Positions 1 through 8,812 are shown, counted from the first letter of the stretch. The stretch: 12,758 nucleotides of DNA from DASSKA01 sp035765755 (GCA_035765755.1 DASTWW010000250.1:1-12758); one strand, 5' to 3'. A program made the numbers and translations. Notes: a model not told the origin generated them from the sequence alone.

Positions 1-3000
1 GCCACACACCGAGCTCGGCCCTGGCCTTGCTCAGGTGCACGACCGATCCCCACGCGTCGTACGCCTCCAGTGCGGCCCGGAGCCCGCGCTCCACGTCGGA
101 GGGGTCGCCGCCGTGCCGGTCGGCCCACAGTGCCTCCAGCCGGTGCCGGTGGCCCTTCAGCGAGACGGGGATGCGGGTCTGCGAGTCGTCGGCGAGCTCG
201 AGCAACCGGTCACGGGCCGCCCGGTCACCGGTCTCGACGGTCAGGTCGACGGCCACGCTCCAGAAGTGCGGCAGGTCGTCCCAGGTGCCGCTGAAGGCGA
301 ACATCTTCTCCAGGCCAGCCATCACGTGCTCCAGTGCCTCACCCGCCCGGCCGTCGGCACGCGAGGCGAGCGCCTCGCAGTAGTCCTGCCACCCCTCGCT
401 CGCGTAGTCGTCCCCCGCCGGGCGGGCGCCGACGGACCAGGGCAGCGACCACGGCTCGCCCCGTGCCAGCTTCAGCTCCAAGGCGAGCGCCGCGAAGCAC
501 TGCTCGTTGGTCTTCTCGGTCACGTCGATGTCACCGGCAAGGGCCTGCTCCAGCTCGTCCCACAGGCCCCGTTCGATGAGCGCCAGGGCGAGGTTGACCT
601 GCGCGAAGGAGATCCAGACCGCAGCGCCGGACGTGAACGCAGCCGCCAGCGCCTCGCGGCCCCGGTCCACCGCCTGCGCCACGTCGTCGGCGTTCAGGAA
701 CGCCGTCTGGTTCAGCAGGGCACGCGCCAGCGCGCTCGGCCGATGCTGCTTGCGCGCCATGTCGGCCGCGGCGTCCAGGAGCACCAGCGAGAAGGAGATC
801 AGCCCCTGCGTGGCGTAGTGCACGCCGAGCGAGCTGTAGGCGTCCGCGATGGCATCCACCTTGCCGAGCCGCTCGGCCAGGCGCACCCTGGCCTCGTTGA
901 GGTCGCGGATGTCCTGGCTCATCCGCAGCTTGCACGTGATCAGCGACTCAGACAGCGCGAGCAGTGCCGCGTCCCCCTCAGGATGTCCGTTCAGGCGGTC
1001 CCACCACGGCTCGGCGACCGCGATCCCGGCTTCGTTGTCTCCCAGGCCCAGTGCCAGCGCCTGCGCGTGAGCGGCCGCTGCGACTCCGGCGCTGACCGGT
1101 TCGCCCAGAGCCTGGAACTCGGCCGTCGCCGTGGAGGCGTGCCGCGCGGCGTCGTCGTACCTGCCGGAGTGCAGCAGCGCCCAGGCCAGCTCGCTGCGCA
1201 GCCGGGCACACGTCGACTCCTCACTGGCGTTCGCGAGGGCGGTGGCCAGATGTCCCGCGGCCTCGCCGGGTGCACCGAGGCTCTCGGCCCGTCTCGCGGC
1301 CCGCTCGAGCTGGGCGATGGCCCGCTCCTGCAGCGCAGCAGCGTCGGGGTCCGCGGGCATCGCCTCCAGCGCGTCGAGGTAGTGCTGGGCGACCATCGGC
1401 GCCAGGTCCTCGCCTGCGTCCTCGTCGGAGAGCAGCAGCTCGACCGCGGCCAGGTGCATCGCCTTGCGGTCCCGGCGAGAGAGCGTGCCGTACGCGACCT
1501 GGCGGACCGCCGTCTGCACGAACCGGTACTGACCGAACTCCGAGCTCAGCCTGCTGGACTGCCTGCCCAGGATCTGCAACCGGACCAGCTCGCCGAGCAC
1601 GTGGTCCAGGTCGGCCGACTGGGGGCAGAGCGCCGCGATCTCGTCGCGGTGGAAGGACTCGCCGAGCACCGACCCGGCATCGACGACCCGCCGCTGCTGG
1701 GCGGTGAGCGTGTCCAGCCGGGCGCTGATCAGTGCCTGCAGTGACGCCGGGGCCCCGATGGTGTCCAGGTCCAGGCGGTCGGGATCGGCCAGCACGTACT
1801 GCCCACCCCGCGGCACCACCAGGTCCCGGTCGATCAGGGAGCGCACTGTCTCGACGGCGAACAGCGGCACCCCGTCGGCCCGCCGCACCAGGCTCGCGCG
1901 CACGTCGTCGGGCAGGCCGGCCACCAGCCCGCCCAGCAGCTGGGACATGTCGGCGTCCGAGAGCGTCGGCAGGTGCACGATGGTGGACTGGCGGTTCGTG
2001 GCCAAGGAGGGGTGCGCCTCGAGCAGGCCCGGGCGGCTCAGCAGCATCACGAAGCACGGGAACGACCCGACGGTGAGCAGGTACTCGAGGAACGCCAGCA
2101 GCCCCTCGTCGGCGTGCTGGGCATCCTCGACGACCATCACCAGGGTCTGCTCGCCGGCACCGACCCGGTCGAGGAAGGTCGTCCACGCGCCGAACAGGTC
2201 CTCGCGGTCGAAGGTGCCGACCGTCCCGATGCCCAGCAGCGCGCCCAGCCGGGGCTTGATCCAGGCGCGCTCCTCGGCGTCGGTCACGTAGCGGTCGAGG
2301 CCGGCGTCCAGCAGGCGCTCCGGCTCGACGTCCCGGTCGTCGTCGGCCTCCGGGAGTGCGGTGCTGAGCCGGCCCCGGACCGCTTCGGCGAGGGCGTAGA
2401 ACGCCACCCCTTCCCCGTAGGCGACACACCGGCCGCTGTGCCAGCGCACGTCGGTGGACAGCCCGTCGACGTACTTCTCGTACTCCCACGCCAGCCGTGA
2501 CTTCCCGACGCCGGCGTCGCCGTCGACCACCACCAGCCCCGGTCGACCGCCTTCCTCGACGGCGTGGAACAGCTCCTTGACCAGCCGCAGCTCCCGGTCC
2601 CGGCCGACCAGCGGCGCCTCCAGGCCGTCGGCCCGCTGCGCCCCGCCCCGCGCCGCGACGACCGCCCGCACCGCCCACAACGGCACCGGCTCGGCCTTCC
2701 CCTTCAGCGCGTGGCTGCCCACATCCACGTAGGTGATCGCCGAGGACGTCAACAACCGCGTGGTCTCGTCCACCCACACCTGGCCCGGCGCGGCCACCGA
2801 CTGCACCCGCGACGCAGTGTTCACCGCGTCCCCGGCCACCATCCCCTGCGCCTCCGCGCCGATCGTCACCGCCACCTCACCGGTCACGATCCCCACCCGC
2901 ATCGCCAGCCCGGGAACCCCGAGATCCTCGCCCATCGCAGTCAGCGCGTTCACCAGCTCCAGACCGGCGCGCACGGATCGCTCCGCGTCGTCCTCGTGCG

Positions 3001-3412
3001 CCGTGGGAACGCCCCACACGGCCATCACCGCGTCACCGATGAACTTCTCCACCGTCCCGCCGTAGCGGCCGATGATCTGCCGACACTGGTCGAAGTAGCG
3101 GCTCAGCAGCTCCCGGACCTCCTCCTGGTCCCGGCTCTCCGACAGCGACGTGAACCCCACCAGGTCCCCGAACAGCACACTGGTCACCCGCCGCGCCGCC
3201 ACCGGCTGGCCTCCCCTCGCGGGGGCGACCGGGCCGGCCGAGGCCGCGGCCGTTTCCTGCTGCGGGGCACCGCAGCTGTTGCAGAACCGGGAGCCGGGCA
3301 CCAGCTGCTGGCCGCACGAGGAGCACACGGGGGCGGCCATCGCGGCGCCGCAGCTGTTGCAGAAGCGGGCGCCTTCGGGCTGCTCGGACGAACAGCTGGA
3401 ACAGGCGGTCAT
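1..3412 (-). CDS. Zinc-ribbon class III nucleotide cyclase with STAND-like ATPase and TPR-type tail (second paralogue, 3' end outside window)
   Basis: Reading the minus strand from the ATG at 3412 gives 1137 uninterrupted codons to the window edge. By comparison with the upstream paralogue, about 47 C-terminal residues are missing. Order: double zinc ribbon (Cys 4, 7, 18, 21, 30, 33, 44, 47); class III cyclase domain about 70-250 with metal-binding Asp83 (FGDLVGFT) and Asp127 (KFIGDAVMAVWG), Lys123, and Asn198/Arg202 in AVNTASR; an ATPase with Walker A GDAGVGKS (298-305) and a Walker B-like segment ending in EDAQ; then a long Ala/Leu-rich helical region typical of TPR-type sensor ATPases. The expected role is cytosolic synthesis of a cyclic nucleotide gated by the ATPase/TPR half. 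The ATG overlaps the upstream stop (ATGA, 3412-3409), so translation is probably coupled. The cyclase half is nearly identical to the upstream paralogue and the tail is clearly diverged. The Asp that normally selects the base is Met191, so ATP versus GTP is open. Confidence 0.93.
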   Translation of the reverse strand, partial: MTACSSCSSEQPEGARFCNSCGAAMAAPVCSSCGQQLVPGSRFCNSCGAPQQETAAASAGPVAPARGGQPVAARRVTSVLFGDLVGFTSLSESRDQEEVRELLSRYFDQCRQIIGRYGGTVEKFIGDAVMAVWGVPTAHEDDAERSVRAGLELVNALTAMGEDLGVPGLAMRVGIVTGEVAVTIGAEAQGMVAGDAVNTASRVQSVAAPGQVWVDETTRLLTSSAITYVDVGSHALKGKAEPVPLWAVRAVVAARGGAQRADGLEAPLVGRDRELRLVKELFHAVEEGGRPGLVVVDGDAGVGKSRLAWEYEKYVDGLSTDVRWHSGRCVAYGEGVAFYALAEAVRGRLSTALPEADDDRDVEPERLLDAGLDRYVTDAEERAWIKPRLGALLGIGTVGTFDREDLFGAWTTFLDRVGAGEQTLVMVVEDAQHADEGLLAFLEYLLTVGSFPCFVMLLSRPGLLEAHPSLATNRQSTIVHLPTLSDADMSQLLGGLVAGLPDDVRASLVRRADGVPLFAVETVRSLIDRDLVVPRGGQYVLADPDRLDLDTIGAPASLQALISARLDTLTAQQRRVVDAGSVLGESFHRDEIAALCPQSADLDHVLGELVRLQILGRQSSRLSSEFGQYRFVQTAVRQVAYGTLSRRDRKAMHLAAVELLLSDEDAGEDLAPMVAQHYLDALEAMPADPDAAALQERAIAQLERAARRAESLGAPGEAAGHLATALANASEESTCARLRSELAWALLHSGRYDDAARHASTATAEFQALGEPVSAGVAAAAHAQALALGLGDNEAGIAVAEPWWDRLNGHPEGDAALLALSESLITCKLRMSQDIRDLNEARVRLAERLGKVDAIADAYSSLGVHYATQGLISFSLVLLDAAADMARKQHRPSALARALLNQTAFLNADDVAQAVDRGREALAAAFTSGAAVWISFAQVNLALALIERGLWDELEQALAGDIDVTEKTNEQCFAALALELKLARGEPWSLPWSVGARPAGDDYASEGWQDYCEALASRADGRAGEALEHVMAGLEKMFAFSGTWDDLPHFWSVAVDLTVETGDRAARDRLLELADDSQTRIPVSLKGHRHRLEALWADRHGGDPSDVERGLRAALEAYDAWGSVVHLSKARAELGVW

Positions 3413-6400
3413 GGCAGCAGGTCCTCGACTCGGGGGGCCACCAGCCGTTCCTCGGTGGCGGCCAGCCACGCGGCCGCCCCGATCTGCTCGAACGTGGTTC
3501 GCGCCTGTTCGAGCAGCGGGCCGGCCTCGATGTCTCGGCCCTGACCGGCCAGGCAGAAGGCCAGGTCCGCGCGGGTGCGGGCCACGCGGATCACCGAGCC
3601 CCACCGCTGGTAGATGTCGATGGCTCTGCGCAGGCCCGCCTCGACGTCGGGCGATGTCGGGGCCTGCCGCATCGCCCACAGCGCCGAGGTGCGCGCGAGG
3701 TGGCCGTTCATCGACAACGGCAGCCGCTCCCTGCCGTCGCCGGCCATCTCCATGAGCTGCAGGTACGCCGGGTCGTCGCCGGCCTCGAGAACGAGATCGG
3801 CCGCCAGGGCCCACGCGAACGGGAAGTCGTCCCATCGTCCCGTCGCCTCGAGCATGGTCTCCACCGCCTCGAGCCCCGCGGCGACCGCGGCCGCTCGGCG
3901 TCCTTCCCCACGAGCCCACTGCGCCTCGCACAGCAGCTGCCAGGCCACGCTGTTCCTGTCGTCGATCGGCGGAGGCGACCCCGCCTCCCAGCTGAGCGAC
4001 CAGGGTCTGCCCTGCCCCTGTCGGAGAAGACAGCTCAGCGCGTCGTACGTCCCGCGCATCACGATCAGGCTGTCGTCGTCGGCGGCAAGCAGCTGCTCGA
4101 GCTCGGCCCAGGCCCCCTGCTCGAAGAGCGCGAGCGCCAGGTTCACCCGCGCGAACGAGATGTAGTTCTGCGACCCGGACGTGGTCGCGACCGCCAGCGC
4201 CTCACGGCCGTAGTCGGCTGCCTGAGACACGTCCTCGTGGGTGCTCAGCGCGTTGAGGTTGATCAGGGCGCGGGCGAGCACCACCGGCCGGTGCTCGACA
4301 CGAGCCAGGTCCGCACCGGCCTGCAGGATGGCGCGACACACGAACGGCAGCCCGATGTTGCTGTAGTAGTTGGCCAGCGTGATCATGGAGTCCGCGATCA
4401 CCGGGGTCGATCCGGCCCGGTCGGCGACCCGCATCCAACGCTCCACCGTGTCTCGCACGTCCATGCTGAGACCGACCCGGCAGGCGGCGACCTCCTTGCC
4501 GAGGGCGAGCAGCGCCTCGTCGGCATCCGCGCGGCCTTGCAGGGCCTCCCACCGCGACTCCGCGATCTCGAGGCCGGCCTCCAGGTTGCCGAGGTTGTCG
4601 ACGGCGCGGGACTGCGCCGCCGCGGCGACGCCGGCGCGGACCGCGTCGCCGAGTCTGTCGAACGTGCGCACGGCGGCGGCCGCGTGCTCGGCGGCCCGTT
4701 CATAGTCCGCGGCGTTGTTCAGCGCCCATGCGAGGTCGCACTGCAGGCGTGCCTGGTCGGCTGGGTCATCGGCGTGCTCCAAGGCGGCCATCAGGTGGCC
4801 GGCCGCCTCCTTCGGGGAGCCGAGCCGCGACGCGCGCGCCGCCGCCCGCTCCAGGAACTCGATGGCCGCGCGTTTCAGCTCGGGCACGTCGTCGTCGCCG
4901 GCCACCGCCTCGAGCGCGTCGAGGTAGTGCTGGGCGATCATGGGTACGACGTCCTCGGACTCCTCGACCTCGGGCAGCAGCAGCTCGACCACCCTGAGCT
5001 CGGTGGCCTTCCGGTCCCGTCTCGAGAGGGTGGAGTAGGCCACCTGGCGGACCACCGACTGCACGAACTGGTACTGCCCGAACTCCGAGCTGAGCCGGCT
5101 CGTCTCCCGGCTCAGGATCTGGAGCCGGACCAGCTGGCCGAGCACGGCGTCGACCTCGCCGGACTCGGCGAGGCCGGGCACCAGCGCTGCGACATCCTGG
5201 CGCCGGAAGGAGCCGCCCAGCACGCTGGCGCGGTCCACGACCTGGCGCTGCGTCGGCGACAGGCTGTCCAGACGAGCGCTGATCAGGGCCTGCAGCGTGG
5301 CAGGGGCACCGATCGAGTCCAGGTCGAAGCCGTTCTCGGCGGCCAGCACGTACTGCCCGCCGCGCGGGACCACGAGGTCCCGGTCGATCAGCGAGCGCAC
5401 CGTCTCCACCGCGAAGAGCGGCACCCCCTCGGCGCGGTCCACCAGGTCGTTGCGTACCCGCTCCGGCAGTCCGGAGACCAGCCCGTCCAGCAGCTGGGCG
5501 ATGTCCGGCGCCGACAGGGTGGGCAGGTGCACGACGGTGGCGTGCCTGTTCGTCGCCAGCGAAGGGTGCCCCTCGAGCAGACCCGGACGGGACAGCATCA
5601 TCACGAAGCATGAGAACGAGCCCACCGTCAGCAGATGGTCGACGAACGCCAGCAGGCCTTCGTCGGCGTGCTGCGCATCGTCGATGACGATCGCCACGAG
5701 CTTGTCGCCACCGCCGACACGCTCCAGGAACGTGGTCCACGCCGCGAACAGGTCCTCGCGATCGAAGCTGCCCACCGCTGCGGAGCCGAGCAGCGCGGCC
5801 ACTCGCGCGCGCAGCCAGACGCGCTCCTCGTCGTCGGGTACGTAGTGGTCGAGCGCGGCGTCCAGCTGCTGGTCGAGCTCGAGCTCCTCGACGTCACCGT
5901 CAAGGGTCACGGAGGCCAGCCGGCCCCGGATGGCCTCCGCGAGTGCGTAGTAGGCCACGCCCTCGCCGTAGGCGACGCACCGTCCGCTGTGCCACATCGT
6001 GTCGACGGTCAGCCCGTCGACGTACTTCTCGAACTCCCAGGCCAGCCGGGACTTGCCAACCCCGGGGTCGCCGTCGATGACCACCAGCGACGGCCGTGGG
6101 CTCTCCTGGGCGGCGTGGAACAGCTCTTTGATGAGACGCAGCTCCCGGTCCCGGCCGACCAGCGGAGCCTCCAGACCGTCGGCCCGCTGCGCACCACCCC
6201 GCGCGGCAACGACAGCCTGGGCCGCCCACAGCGGAACCGGTTCGGCCTTGCCCTTCAGCGCGTGGCTGCCGACGTCGACGTAGGTGATCGCCGAGGAGGT
6301 GAGCAGCCTGGTGGTCTCGTCGACCCAGACCTGGCCGGGCGAGGCAACCGACTGCACCCGCGAGGCGGTGTTCACCGCGTCCCCGGCCACCATGCCCTGC

Positions 6401-6999
6401 TGCTGTGCACCGATGGTGACCGCCACTTCGCCGGTGACGATGCCGACCCGCATGGCGAGCTCGGGAACGCCCAGGTCCTCGCCCATCGCGGTCACGGCGT
6501 TCACCAGCTCCAGACCTGCGCGCACGGACCGTTCCGCGTCGTCCTCGTGCGCGGTCGGCACGCCCCAGACGGCCATCACCGCGTCGCCGATGAACTTCTC
6601 CACCGTGCCGCCGTAGCGGCCGATGACCTGGCGGCACTGGTCGAAGTAGCTGCTCAGCAGCTCGCGAACCTCCTCCTGGTCGCGGCTCTCCGACAACGAC
6701 GTGAACCCCACCAGGTCCCCGAACAGCACGCTGGTCACCCGGCGCGCCGCAACCGGCTGGCCCAGGACCGGCCCCGCCGACTGCCCGCGAATCGCCGGGG
6801 CGGCCCCTTCGGGCACCGGCTGCCCGTCCGCCAGCGGGGCACCGCCCTGGGCAGCCCCGCACGAGCTGCAGAACCGGGCGCCGGGAACCAGCTGCTCACC
6901 GCAGGTCGCGCACACGGGAGCGGCGAGCGAGGCGCCGCAGCTGAAGCAGAACCGCGCACCCTCCGGCTGCTGCTCGCCGCACCCGCTGCACACGCTCAT
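3409..6999 (-). CDS. Zinc-ribbon class III nucleotide cyclase with STAND-like ATPase and TPR-type tail (first paralogue, complete)
   Basis: 1196 aa from the ATG at 6999. N-terminal double zinc ribbon (Cys 4/7/18/21 and 30/33/44/47), a Gly/Pro/Ala-rich linker, then a class III cyclase domain about 82-260: metal Asp95 and Asp139 at the canonical 44-residue spacing, Lys135, Asn210 and Arg214 (transition-state pair), with Met203 where mammalian adenylyl cyclases have the base-selecting Asp. The ATPase follows with Walker A GDPGVGKS (310-317) and a Walker B-like LVAIVIDD (434-441). Residues ~700-1196 are helical, with TPR-like units such as LAWALNNAADYERAAEH (756-772). No membrane segment is evident, so it is cytosolic. 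Likely role: a signal-controlled cyclic-nucleotide synthase. It lies 39 nt behind the MFS-cNMP gene and overlaps the next cyclase by 4 nt, so all three are probably one operon. An in-frame GTG at 7029 is possible but would only add a Gly/Glu-rich decapeptide lying over the Shine-Dalgarno sequence. Confidence 0.95.
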   Translation of the reverse strand: MSVCSGCGEQQPEGARFCFSCGASLAAPVCATCGEQLVPGARFCSSCGAAQGGAPLADGQPVPEGAAPAIRGQSAGPVLGQPVAARRVTSVLFGDLVGFTSLSESRDQEEVRELLSSYFDQCRQVIGRYGGTVEKFIGDAVMAVWGVPTAHEDDAERSVRAGLELVNAVTAMGEDLGVPELAMRVGIVTGEVAVTIGAQQQGMVAGDAVNTASRVQSVASPGQVWVDETTRLLTSSAITYVDVGSHALKGKAEPVPLWAAQAVVAARGGAQRADGLEAPLVGRDRELRLIKELFHAAQESPRPSLVVIDGDPGVGKSRLAWEFEKYVDGLTVDTMWHSGRCVAYGEGVAYYALAEAIRGRLASVTLDGDVEELELDQQLDAALDHYVPDDEERVWLRARVAALLGSAAVGSFDREDLFAAWTTFLERVGGGDKLVAIVIDDAQHADEGLLAFVDHLLTVGSFSCFVMMLSRPGLLEGHPSLATNRHATVVHLPTLSAPDIAQLLDGLVSGLPERVRNDLVDRAEGVPLFAVETVRSLIDRDLVVPRGGQYVLAAENGFDLDSIGAPATLQALISARLDSLSPTQRQVVDRASVLGGSFRRQDVAALVPGLAESGEVDAVLGQLVRLQILSRETSRLSSEFGQYQFVQSVVRQVAYSTLSRRDRKATELRVVELLLPEVEESEDVVPMIAQHYLDALEAVAGDDDVPELKRAAIEFLERAAARASRLGSPKEAAGHLMAALEHADDPADQARLQCDLAWALNNAADYERAAEHAAAAVRTFDRLGDAVRAGVAAAAQSRAVDNLGNLEAGLEIAESRWEALQGRADADEALLALGKEVAACRVGLSMDVRDTVERWMRVADRAGSTPVIADSMITLANYYSNIGLPFVCRAILQAGADLARVEHRPVVLARALINLNALSTHEDVSQAADYGREALAVATTSGSQNYISFARVNLALALFEQGAWAELEQLLAADDDSLIVMRGTYDALSCLLRQGQGRPWSLSWEAGSPPPIDDRNSVAWQLLCEAQWARGEGRRAAAVAAGLEAVETMLEATGRWDDFPFAWALAADLVLEAGDDPAYLQLMEMAGDGRERLPLSMNGHLARTSALWAMRQAPTSPDVEAGLRRAIDIYQRWGSVIRVARTRADLAFCLAGQGRDIEAGPLLEQARTTFEQIGAAAWLAATEERLVAPRVEDLLP

Positions 7000-7003
7000 C
7001 GGT

Positions 7004-7014
7004 CCCTCACCCTC
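7004..7014 (-). promoter_or_regulatory. Ribosome binding site deciding the start of the first cyclase
   Basis: The minus strand reads GAGGGTGAGGG, ending 4 nt before the ATG at 6999. This purine-rich tract, and the fact that the zinc ribbon begins three residues later exactly as in the paralogue, favour 6999 over the upstream GTG at 7029, which sits only 9 nt after the stop of the preceding transporter gene. Confidence 0.6.
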
Positions 7015-7038
7015 GCCCTGTCCTCGCACCGTCAGCCT

Positions 7039-8748
7039 TCATACCGTCAACCGCCGCGCCACGACCTCGTCGGCCACTCGCCGCGCCTCGCGCTGTCCCG
7101 TCACCGCCGCCAGGAAGTCGTCGCGCTCCAGCGCCAGCAACCTGGTGGCCTGCACCGCGATGATCGTGGCAGTGCGCGGCACGTCGCGGAGCAGTCCGAT
7201 CTCGCCGAAGAAGTCGCCGGGGCCTTCCTGCCGCAGCACCGCGCCGGCCTGGGTGACCTCCACCAGCCCGGATTCGATGATGTAGAACCGGTCGGACTCC
7301 TCGCCCTCTCGCAGCACCACCATGCCGGCCGGGGCATGGACGGCGACCAGCCTGTTGGCCAGGGCCTCCACCACGGCCGGGGCCAGCGGCGAGAACATCG
7401 GCACCGCCCGCAGCAGTGACAGACCAGCGGGCCGGCGCAGCCGCCCGTCGAGGCCGCGCATCCGCGGCAGGCCCAGCAACGCCACGACGGTGACCAGGAC
7501 ACCGAGCGCCGCCAGCGAGATCCGCAGCCCGAGCCAGTCGATCAGGAAGGGGGTGACCACCGAGCCGAGCGCCATGGTCCCGATCAGCATCGCCTCCAGG
7601 GCGCCGAACACTCGGCCCATCACCTCGTCGGGCACGATCCGCTGCACGATCGTGTCCATGTTGACGTCGACCAGCGGGTTGCCGAAGCCGAGCAGCAGCA
7701 CCACCGCGAAGGCCGCGGCGGGCGCCGCCCAGGCGGTGACCAAAAGCAGCGGCAGCGACCAGAGCACCACGCCCGCCGTCATGTCCTGGGCCAGGGTGCG
7801 ATGGGAGGAGCGGGAGATGGCGACGAAGCCGCCGACAATGGCCCCGATCCCGAAGACGGAGTTCAGATAGCCCACGCCCTTCGGTCCGGTCTGCAGGACG
7901 TCGACGGCCATCACCACCATGAACACCGCCATCGCCCCGGCCACCACCGTCTGACCGCAGATCTCCACGGTCACCACGAGCAGGTCGCGGTCCTTGACGA
8001 TGGCCCGGAAGCCGGCGAGCGTCTCGCTGACGACGCCGGGGGCGTCGTCCTTCGGCGCGTCCTCGGCCACGGAGGGACGGTCACGTTCGGGCTGCTGCTC
8101 CGGCACCCGCACCCTGAGCACGAACGCCATCGACCAGACGAACGTGGCGGCGTTCAGCAGGAAGACCACGGGCACGTCCGCGACGCCGATCAGCAGCGCG
8201 CCGAGCGCCGGACCGACGAAGAAGGCCAGGCTCTCCACCGTGCTCGAGGTGCCGTTGGAGGCGGTCAGCTCCTCGGGGTGGTTCGCCAGCGACGGCATCA
8301 GGGAGCGCTGGGCAGGACGGAACGGCGTCCCGACGACGGTGGCCACGCTGGCCAGCACGAACACGGTGAGCGGATGCAGGTCGAGGTAGAGGCACACGGC
8401 CGCCAGCACCACCAGGCCGGCGCGGAGCAGGTCGACGCTGATCATCAACGTCCGGCGAGACATCCGGTCCGCCATCGTCGCCCCGACGGGGGACCCCAAG
8501 GCCATCAGCGTCAGGCGCACGGCGGTCCAGATCCCGACCGCCGTGGCACCGCCGACCTGGTAGGCCCACACCGCCACCGCCGTCGCGTACGCCCAGTCCC
8601 CGATCATCGAGCCGGCGAGCGCCAGCTGGATCCGCCTCAGGTTGGGGTTGCGGAACACCGAGGCCAGCGACGTCCTGGTCTCGCGCACGGCGGTGCGGGC
8701 ACCGGCGAGCACGCCGGACGAGCCCTCCGCGACGTGGGACATCGGCAT
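7039..8748 (-). CDS. MFS transporter with C-terminal cyclic-nucleotide-binding domain (copy 2)
   Basis: 569 aa from the ATG at 8748. The N-terminal ~440 residues are an MFS fold with about 12 hydrophobic segments, a motif-A-like loop after TM2 (ADRMSRR) and a charged central loop rich in Glu/Asp/Pro, resembling the MFS_1/MFS_3 exporter-like group. The last ~110 residues are a cNMP-binding (CAP_ED) domain: the phosphate-binding cassette FGEIGLLRDVPRTATI carries Glu516 and Arg525, at the nine-residue spacing seen in PKA. The domain should be cytosolic, so a nucleotide could gate or tune transport. The substrate is unknown; drug, siderophore or metabolite efflux are options. The cyclase gene follows after 39 nt. 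The GGAGG 5 nt upstream supports 8748; alignment with copy 1 fits the ATG at 8742 equally well, and an ATG at 8799 would run through the Shine-Dalgarno sequence. No disabling change is visible. Confidence 0.93.
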   Translation of the reverse strand: MPMSHVAEGSSGVLAGARTAVRETRTSLASVFRNPNLRRIQLALAGSMIGDWAYATAVAVWAYQVGGATAVGIWTAVRLTLMALGSPVGATMADRMSRRTLMISVDLLRAGLVVLAAVCLYLDLHPLTVFVLASVATVVGTPFRPAQRSLMPSLANHPEELTASNGTSSTVESLAFFVGPALGALLIGVADVPVVFLLNAATFVWSMAFVLRVRVPEQQPERDRPSVAEDAPKDDAPGVVSETLAGFRAIVKDRDLLVVTVEICGQTVVAGAMAVFMVVMAVDVLQTGPKGVGYLNSVFGIGAIVGGFVAISRSSHRTLAQDMTAGVVLWSLPLLLVTAWAAPAAAFAVVLLLGFGNPLVDVNMDTIVQRIVPDEVMGRVFGALEAMLIGTMALGSVVTPFLIDWLGLRISLAALGVLVTVVALLGLPRMRGLDGRLRRPAGLSLLRAVPMFSPLAPAVVEALANRLVAVHAPAGMVVLREGEESDRFYIIESGLVEVTQAGAVLRQEGPGDFFGEIGLLRDVPRTATIIAVQATRLLALERDDFLAAVTGQREARRVADEVVARRLTV

Positions 8749-8753
8749 CCGCC

Positions 8754-8758
8754 CCTCC
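8754..8758 (-). promoter_or_regulatory. Shine-Dalgarno GGAGG of MFS-cNMP copy 2
   Basis: GGAGG lies 5 nt from the ATG at 8748 and 11 nt from the ATG at 8742. Copy 1 has GGAGG 12 nt before its ATG, which aligns with the 8742 start. The two in-frame ATGs therefore cannot be separated by eye. They differ by only two residues. Confidence 0.5.
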
Positions 8759-8812
8759 CCGGGGGACGGTCTGCCCTGCCCCCACCCCGGCCGTCCCATG
8801 GTGTCGGTGCCG

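Noticed and set aside
35..1744. 569-codon plus-strand frame and a 518-codon minus-strand frame at 1221-2777
   Set aside because: Both lie over the second cyclase, whose true frame from 3412 shows continuous homology to its paralogue down to the window edge.
6997..7029. GTG at 7029 as start of the first cyclase
   Set aside because: It adds a Gly/Glu-rich decapeptide made from the Shine-Dalgarno tract; the ATG at 6999 matches the paralogue's start exactly before the zinc ribbon.
3700..7419. Long plus-strand frames (3700-5613 and 5635-7419)
   Set aside because: Antisense shadows of the complete cyclase gene; no domain, and composition is that of a mirrored frame.
1..8748. Phage-defence (CBASS-like) interpretation of the cyclase genes
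   Set aside because: The enzymes are class III nucleotide cyclases, not CD-NTase oligonucleotide cyclases, and the partner is a transporter with a CNB domain, not a recognised CBASS or Pycsar effector. Pycsar cyclases are class III-like, but they are small and not of this zinc-ribbon/ATPase/TPR build.
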